Assembly: GCA_030748455.1 (NCBI GenBank) | Contig: JASMLY010000044.1 | Coordinates: forward strand, 1-64,000 | Source of the DNA: Phycisphaerales bacterium | GTDB lineage: Bacteria; Planctomycetota; Phycisphaerae; Phycisphaerales; SM1A02 | Length of the DNA: 64,000 nt | Reading direction: 5' to 3' | Part shown: piece after piece, positions 60,704 to 64,000 of the stretch | Position numbering within the stretch: position 1 is the first letter of the stretch | Layout: each line of letters begins with the position of its first letter | Translations under genes and position numbers: made by a program | The notes under the pieces: generated by a model | What the model was told of the DNA's origin: nothing | The model's database searches: none | The model's input: the letters and a program-made list of their open reading frames with translations, nothing else

Positions 60704-63564
60704 TAGAGTTCGTCCCCCTTCGGTTCTTCGGTGATATTATTGTCTTGACATATCCAAGCGAGATCATCGCTGTACTTTGGTGCAGGATCCGTAGGAAATT
60801 CACCGAAATTCGAATTCTGAATATCTAACAAAATGGAGTGGATACAATCGTCTGCAGATGCCAAGACATCCAAAGGTAAATCCAACAGATCTATTCCTGT
60901 GTTTTGCTCTTGATCTCCTATCCGAAAATATCCAAGCGATACATTTTCAAAACCGAGATCATACCCTTGTAATTCTGGCACCTCGGATAAAAGTAAACGA
61001 TACAGAGGAAGTTGCAAATCAATCCACTGCCCATCTCTTTTCTTAAAGTGGGCATCATTGGCAGTTGCTCCACCTGTTTTGTAATCTAGTACACGGACTC
61101 GGCCATCTTCATGCATATCAATTCGATCAATAATTCCACTGATCGTCATTGGCTTCCCTTCAATCATCACTTTCTTAGGGTAATGCACTTCGCTCCGAAG
61201 AATCGTCCAGCCTTCACTCGCACTCTCTGCTTGATGAACTGCTACTTCAAGAAGTCGATCTCGAGCAATCTCGACTTGCACACGGACCATCCCAGAGACA
61301 TTGTTGCCAAACCTTGATTGCACAACATCGTCGAGTGATTTGGATAAGTAAGCCCGAATCTCCGTTGCATTTCGAGATGTATTGATCGAACCATCTTTTC
61401 CAAATGCTTCAACCGCCTTGTGCACAAGAGAGCCAAACAGCATAGGGCTCAGTTCAGTTGCACAATCTTCCACAACCTTGAGCTTCAGTACATGCTTCAA
61501 CCAAAATCGATACGGGCACGCAATGTAATCCCTTATTGCTGTCACAGAAACTCGATCGACAGGATCGAAGTCAAAATCTAATGGGCATGGAACATCGATC
61601 CCAGAACCAATTCGCTTTGGCATAAACTGAGTTGGAACTTCTGGTTTTTCATGTTCGATTGCAACGACCAATCGTTCTGCTCTTCTTGCAAGCGTGTCTG
61701 TTTCCTCGCACCGAAGTAGCAATGGGCTCGGTGTAAGAGGATCGCCCTTAATATTCTTTCGTGCAACGATCCAGGTAATTTTCTCGCGACTTCCCGCAGT
61801 AGATGAACGCATTTGCTGCATCGCTGTCATCGCATGTGCATCCCGTGCTACTGTACGGTCGGTCGTCATTAACCCCAACGCTTGGCAAAGTGAATCTGGT
61901 ATATATGCATCACTCGTTGAACCGCTGCCCGAAAGATCAGCGCTCATTCCAACAACAATCAAATTCGGTGTATCTAGGGACTTGGCTTCGAGCCAACCAA
62001 CAAACTCGATCGCTTCGGGGTTTGGATACTCAGGAATCGTTGTCTGTTCTAATTCTTGTAAAATCATACTGATCGTTTTAGCAACATCGACTGTCCCATA
62101 TTGACTCGCAAGCCTAGGCGGGGTTGCATCTAATTGATCGAGCACGGCAAACACTTTTTGCAACACAAGTAGTTTCGGGTCTTTCCGATCGAGTGTTTCA
62201 TCGCCATATACAGCCAAAAGCAATGATCGGATGGCCTGTGAACAAACGTAAATCGTCCCCTTCTCTATTTGTAGCGAGACGGCTGTCTCTAAAAACGAAA
62301 AAACTTTTGAGTGCAGTGAGATTAGTTCTTCATTTCCGTATATTCGTTTACTAGAAGTAAACCAATTGTCAGGCTGAATGGATTGCGGAACAACATCCAT
62401 TGCATACGTGTCAAGCGCTTTGATTGATCGATCATCAACACCTAGCAAACTCGCTACATCTGGATGACGAACCAATGAAGCAAACGATCTAAACGTAGAA
62501 TCCTGCAAAACATCACCAATTGCCTTGAGCAACATTGCAACACGAGAGTTGTTCGTTGGTGTACCTCCTGCGGACCGATTCTGTATCCCGAACCCAGACA
62601 AGTGCCTTCGAATACTAGGTATTGATGCTTCATCTGTACAAGCAATCGCTATTTCATCTGTTGTACATGTTTGCTCTAGGTTAGCAAGTTCTTCAAGTAC
62701 CACCTTCGCTTGGTTGCTTGGAGATCCCGCTACACGTATGCACGAATCAGGGATTTCTATTGGGATATCTCGCCACAATTTTGCATCTACACACCCAAAC
62801 GAATCAAACAAATGGGTTGTTTCTTTAGGAGCTCGGATTAATGCTTCTACAGATACATCAGATTCCATGAGACGAGAAAGTGTTTTTGTAACAAGTGCTG
62901 GCAGGTCAGAAGTCCCAACTAAAACCACGTGCTTGAGCTGGCCAATGGCAACTTCTTGTTCTTGGTCGAGTAATTGCAGTAGACTGGATTCAAGAAACAC
63001 GCGGCCATCTTCTTGCAACAATCCCTCTGTTTTCTTTTGTACTTCAAGTAATGCAGAGAATCGTTGTTTCGCTGCTTCAGTTAGAAGTGAGGTTGCTTCT
63101 TCAGGCCACGTTTCCGTTTGTGCGGTGTGTCCCCCACCTGCGAGTCTCGCAATCGTGGTTTGGACTTGTTTTGCAACTGCAAACCACGCATCACTACCTG
63201 ATTCCGTTGGAGGGCGAGTTCCGAGAATATTGTGTACTTGCTCAATATCAGAAGTCCGAAGAGCAGTTGCAATTGCTAAGCGTGCTGTGAATAGATCTGC
63301 AATGTTCCCCCTTTGAACCATCAATTCCTCAAGGCATTGAGCAGGCGTCACGATCCGCGGAAGCACCATGGCACGCCCAGTTTCCGCAGCATGTTCCACT
63401 AGAATTGACTGCAATCGCCGTGCGACATCCTGCCCAGAAACGAGGATAAGGATGTGATCATTTGCACCAAGTTGTTGTCGCAAGTGGTGTTCTTGTAAAT
63501 AGTTGGCTGCTTCAAAAAGAAATGGTTTTTCCCAACCCAAGAAGTGTCTCTTCACATTTGACAT
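60703..63564 (-). CDS. addB: AddB-like protein with PD-(D/E)xK nuclease domain
   Basis: A 953-residue protein partner of AddA. The N-terminus aligns in style with AddB/RexB, but the Walker A loop is replaced by LVSGQDVARRLQ, so it probably has no helicase activity. The C-terminal third is a RecB-type nuclease: ACPYRFWLKHVLKL (with the first cysteine of the possible iron-sulfur staple), GSLVHKAVEAF, and VRVLDYKTGG with the catalytic Asp and Lys; a late cysteine occurs in LAWICQDN. A full four-Cys set could not be confirmed. It starts 14 bases after a T-rich region and is the first gene of the addBA operon. Confidence 0.85.
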   Translation of the reverse strand: MSNVKRHFLGWEKPFLFEAANYLQEHHLRQQLGANDHILILVSGQDVARRLQSILVEHAAETGRAMVLPRIVTPAQCLEELMVQRGNIADLFTARLAIATALRTSDIEQVHNILGTRPPTESGSDAWFAVAKQVQTTIARLAGGGHTAQTETWPEEATSLLTEAAKQRFSALLEVQKKTEGLLQEDGRVFLESSLLQLLDQEQEVAIGQLKHVVLVGTSDLPALVTKTLSRLMESDVSVEALIRAPKETTHLFDSFGCVDAKLWRDIPIEIPDSCIRVAGSPSNQAKVVLEELANLEQTCTTDEIAIACTDEASIPSIRRHLSGFGIQNRSAGGTPTNNSRVAMLLKAIGDVLQDSTFRSFASLVRHPDVASLLGVDDRSIKALDTYAMDVVPQSIQPDNWFTSSKRIYGNEELISLHSKVFSFLETAVSLQIEKGTIYVCSQAIRSLLLAVYGDETLDRKDPKLLVLQKVFAVLDQLDATPPRLASQYGTVDVAKTISMILQELEQTTIPEYPNPEAIEFVGWLEAKSLDTPNLIVVGMSADLSGSGSTSDAYIPDSLCQALGLMTTDRTVARDAHAMTAMQQMRSSTAGSREKITWIVARKNIKGDPLTPSPLLLRCEETDTLARRAERLVVAIEHEKPEVPTQFMPKRIGSGIDVPCPLDFDFDPVDRVSVTAIRDYIACPYRFWLKHVLKLKVVEDCATELSPMLFGSLVHKAVEAFGKDGSINTSRNATEIRAYLSKSLDDVVQSRFGNNVSGMVRVQVEIARDRLLEVAVHQAESASEGWTILRSEVHYPKKVMIEGKPMTISGIIDRIDMHEDGRVRVLDYKTGGATANDAHFKKRDGQWIDLQLPLYRLLLSEVPELQGYDLGFENVSLGYFRIGDQEQNTGIDLLDLPLDVLASADDCIHSILLDIQNSNFGEFPTDPAPKYSDDLAWICQDNNITEEPKGDEL

Positions 63565-63815
63565 GTTGCGAAGGGTATCAGACTCGTCATTTAAAGGATG
63601 ACAGCATGGTGTCAGCGACGAACTGCAATTTGAAGAATGTACGTCCTACTTTTGCCACTATGTTCCACGCGTACACTTCAAAGCTCTTACTAGCAAGGAC
63701 TTAGAAATTGATCGCAACAGCCGATAAAAACCTCAAAAAAATATGCTCTACGCAAGTTTTTGCTACTTCTTAGGTTGCGTTCAACTTCTGTAGTTTTCAA
63801 GTTTTTTCTTCGAAA
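63565..63815. other. Gene-free stretch between addB and the end RNA
   Basis: These 251 bp hold the addB promoter on the minus strand and probably the start of the plus-strand RNA candidate. No credible coding frame or known RNA is seen. The sequence is A/T-rich from about 63720 to 63815, with T-runs at 63757-63761 and 63802-63807. Confidence 0.5.
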
Positions 63816-63969
63816 TAGGTGGTGTTCCTATCGTGGAACTGCCGATAACCTAACAGGCGAAGTGGTGGAACGCCCTCGAGTAACTGTGCCCGAAAGGGTG
63901 CTCGTTGCGTTCCTTCTCTTCTCTTCTCTTCCATCACCCTTGGGCCTCAGGCTCAAGGGTGATTTTTTT
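63816..63969 (+). ncRNA. Candidate structured ncRNA with CU-rich tail
   Basis: A set of nested helices can be drawn: TAGGT (63816-63820) with ACCTA (63848-63852), enclosing GTTCC-N6-GGAAC (63824-63839); then GGAACGC (63867-63873) with GCGTTCC (63907-63913), enclosing CGAG/CTCG (63877-63880/63901-63904) and a CCC-GAAA-GGG hairpin with a GNRA loop (63889-63898). A pyrimidine tract (63911-63932) and an intrinsic terminator follow. I recognise no known RNA family. The layout, folded part then CU tract then terminator, is the same as at 18800-18992. The 5' end is not determined. Confidence 0.55.
63934..63969 (+). terminator. Intrinsic terminator of the end RNA
   Basis: TCACCCTTGGGCC (63934-63946) pairs with GGCTCAAGGGTGA (63950-63962) over 13 bp with one G-T wobble, around the loop TCA, followed by seven T residues (63963-63969). 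It is among the strongest terminators in the window, and no coding gene on this strand precedes it. Confidence 0.92.
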
Positions 63970-64000
63970 GTACCAATGAATGAACCCTCGGTTAGTTGAG

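Overview
The window reads as a contiguous piece of a bacterial chromosome of moderate GC content. The gene set points to the phylum Planctomycetota, most likely a Phycisphaerae-type marine lineage. Supporting points are a C-terminal sorting tail of the PAPG..LLGLAG..RRRR kind, a Ser/Thr kinase beside an FHA-sigma factor fusion, PAPS-dependent sulfotransferases including a TPR fusion, M14 peptidases with Asp-rich calcium-type loops, menaquinone synthesis through MqnA, and a scattered cell-wall cluster (only ftsW-murG together). This placement is inference from gene content; no rRNA is present.

Layout. 1-3.4 kb: the 3' end of a structured RNA with a strong terminator, tRNA-Asn, rpmE, prfA, an orphan gene and a pseudopilin. 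3.4-12.6 kb: a sulfated-polysaccharide region with cysC and sat (PAPS supply), a glycosyltransferase, a sulfotransferase, a flippase, an O-antigen-ligase-like polymerase and a secreted protein with hyaluronidase (GH56)-like motifs. 12.6-25.4 kb: housekeeping genes (mrp, CPBP protease, rplM-rpsI, a helix-turn-helix regulator, mqnA, alr, a DEAD-box helicase, psuG, rho, TPR-sulfotransferase). A candidate pseudoknotted ncRNA with a UUCG terminator lies between mqnA and alr. 25.4-33.2 kb: a PEP-CTERM-type protein with a long structured upstream region, miaB, ftsW-murG, a 12-bp tandem array whose units contain DnaA-box-like sequences, and a pseudo-receiver/GGDEF/phosphoesterase operon. 33-46 kb: HMG-CoA lyase, ygfZ-like, class I amidotransferase, rpsR, TPR and HEAT-like proteins, fumC, 3-hydroxyacyl-CoA dehydrogenase, thiolase, gamma-carbonic-anhydrase-like protein and an amino acid permease fused to PTS-EIIA and TrkA-C domains. 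46-57.4 kb: Ser/Thr kinase divergent from an FHA-sigma factor, tRNA-Arg directly abutting crcB, a tandem M14 peptidase pair (the first apparently dead) with an MFS transporter, and feoAB. 57.5-63.6 kb: addAB-type recombination nuclease. 63.8-64 kb: a second candidate ncRNA with a CU-rich tail and terminator.

How the parts fit. ATP sulfurylase and APS kinase make PAPS. The two sulfotransferases use it, one next to polysaccharide export genes and one TPR-linked, and no sulfate-reduction gene is seen here, so the pair looks dedicated to sulfation. The kinase and FHA-sigma factor could form a phosphorylation-to-transcription relay. Two intergenic RNA candidates share a rare layout: folded 5' domain, 21-23 nt CU tract, then an intrinsic terminator. 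They are the most novel-looking elements together with the DnaA-box-like array and the GH56-like protein.
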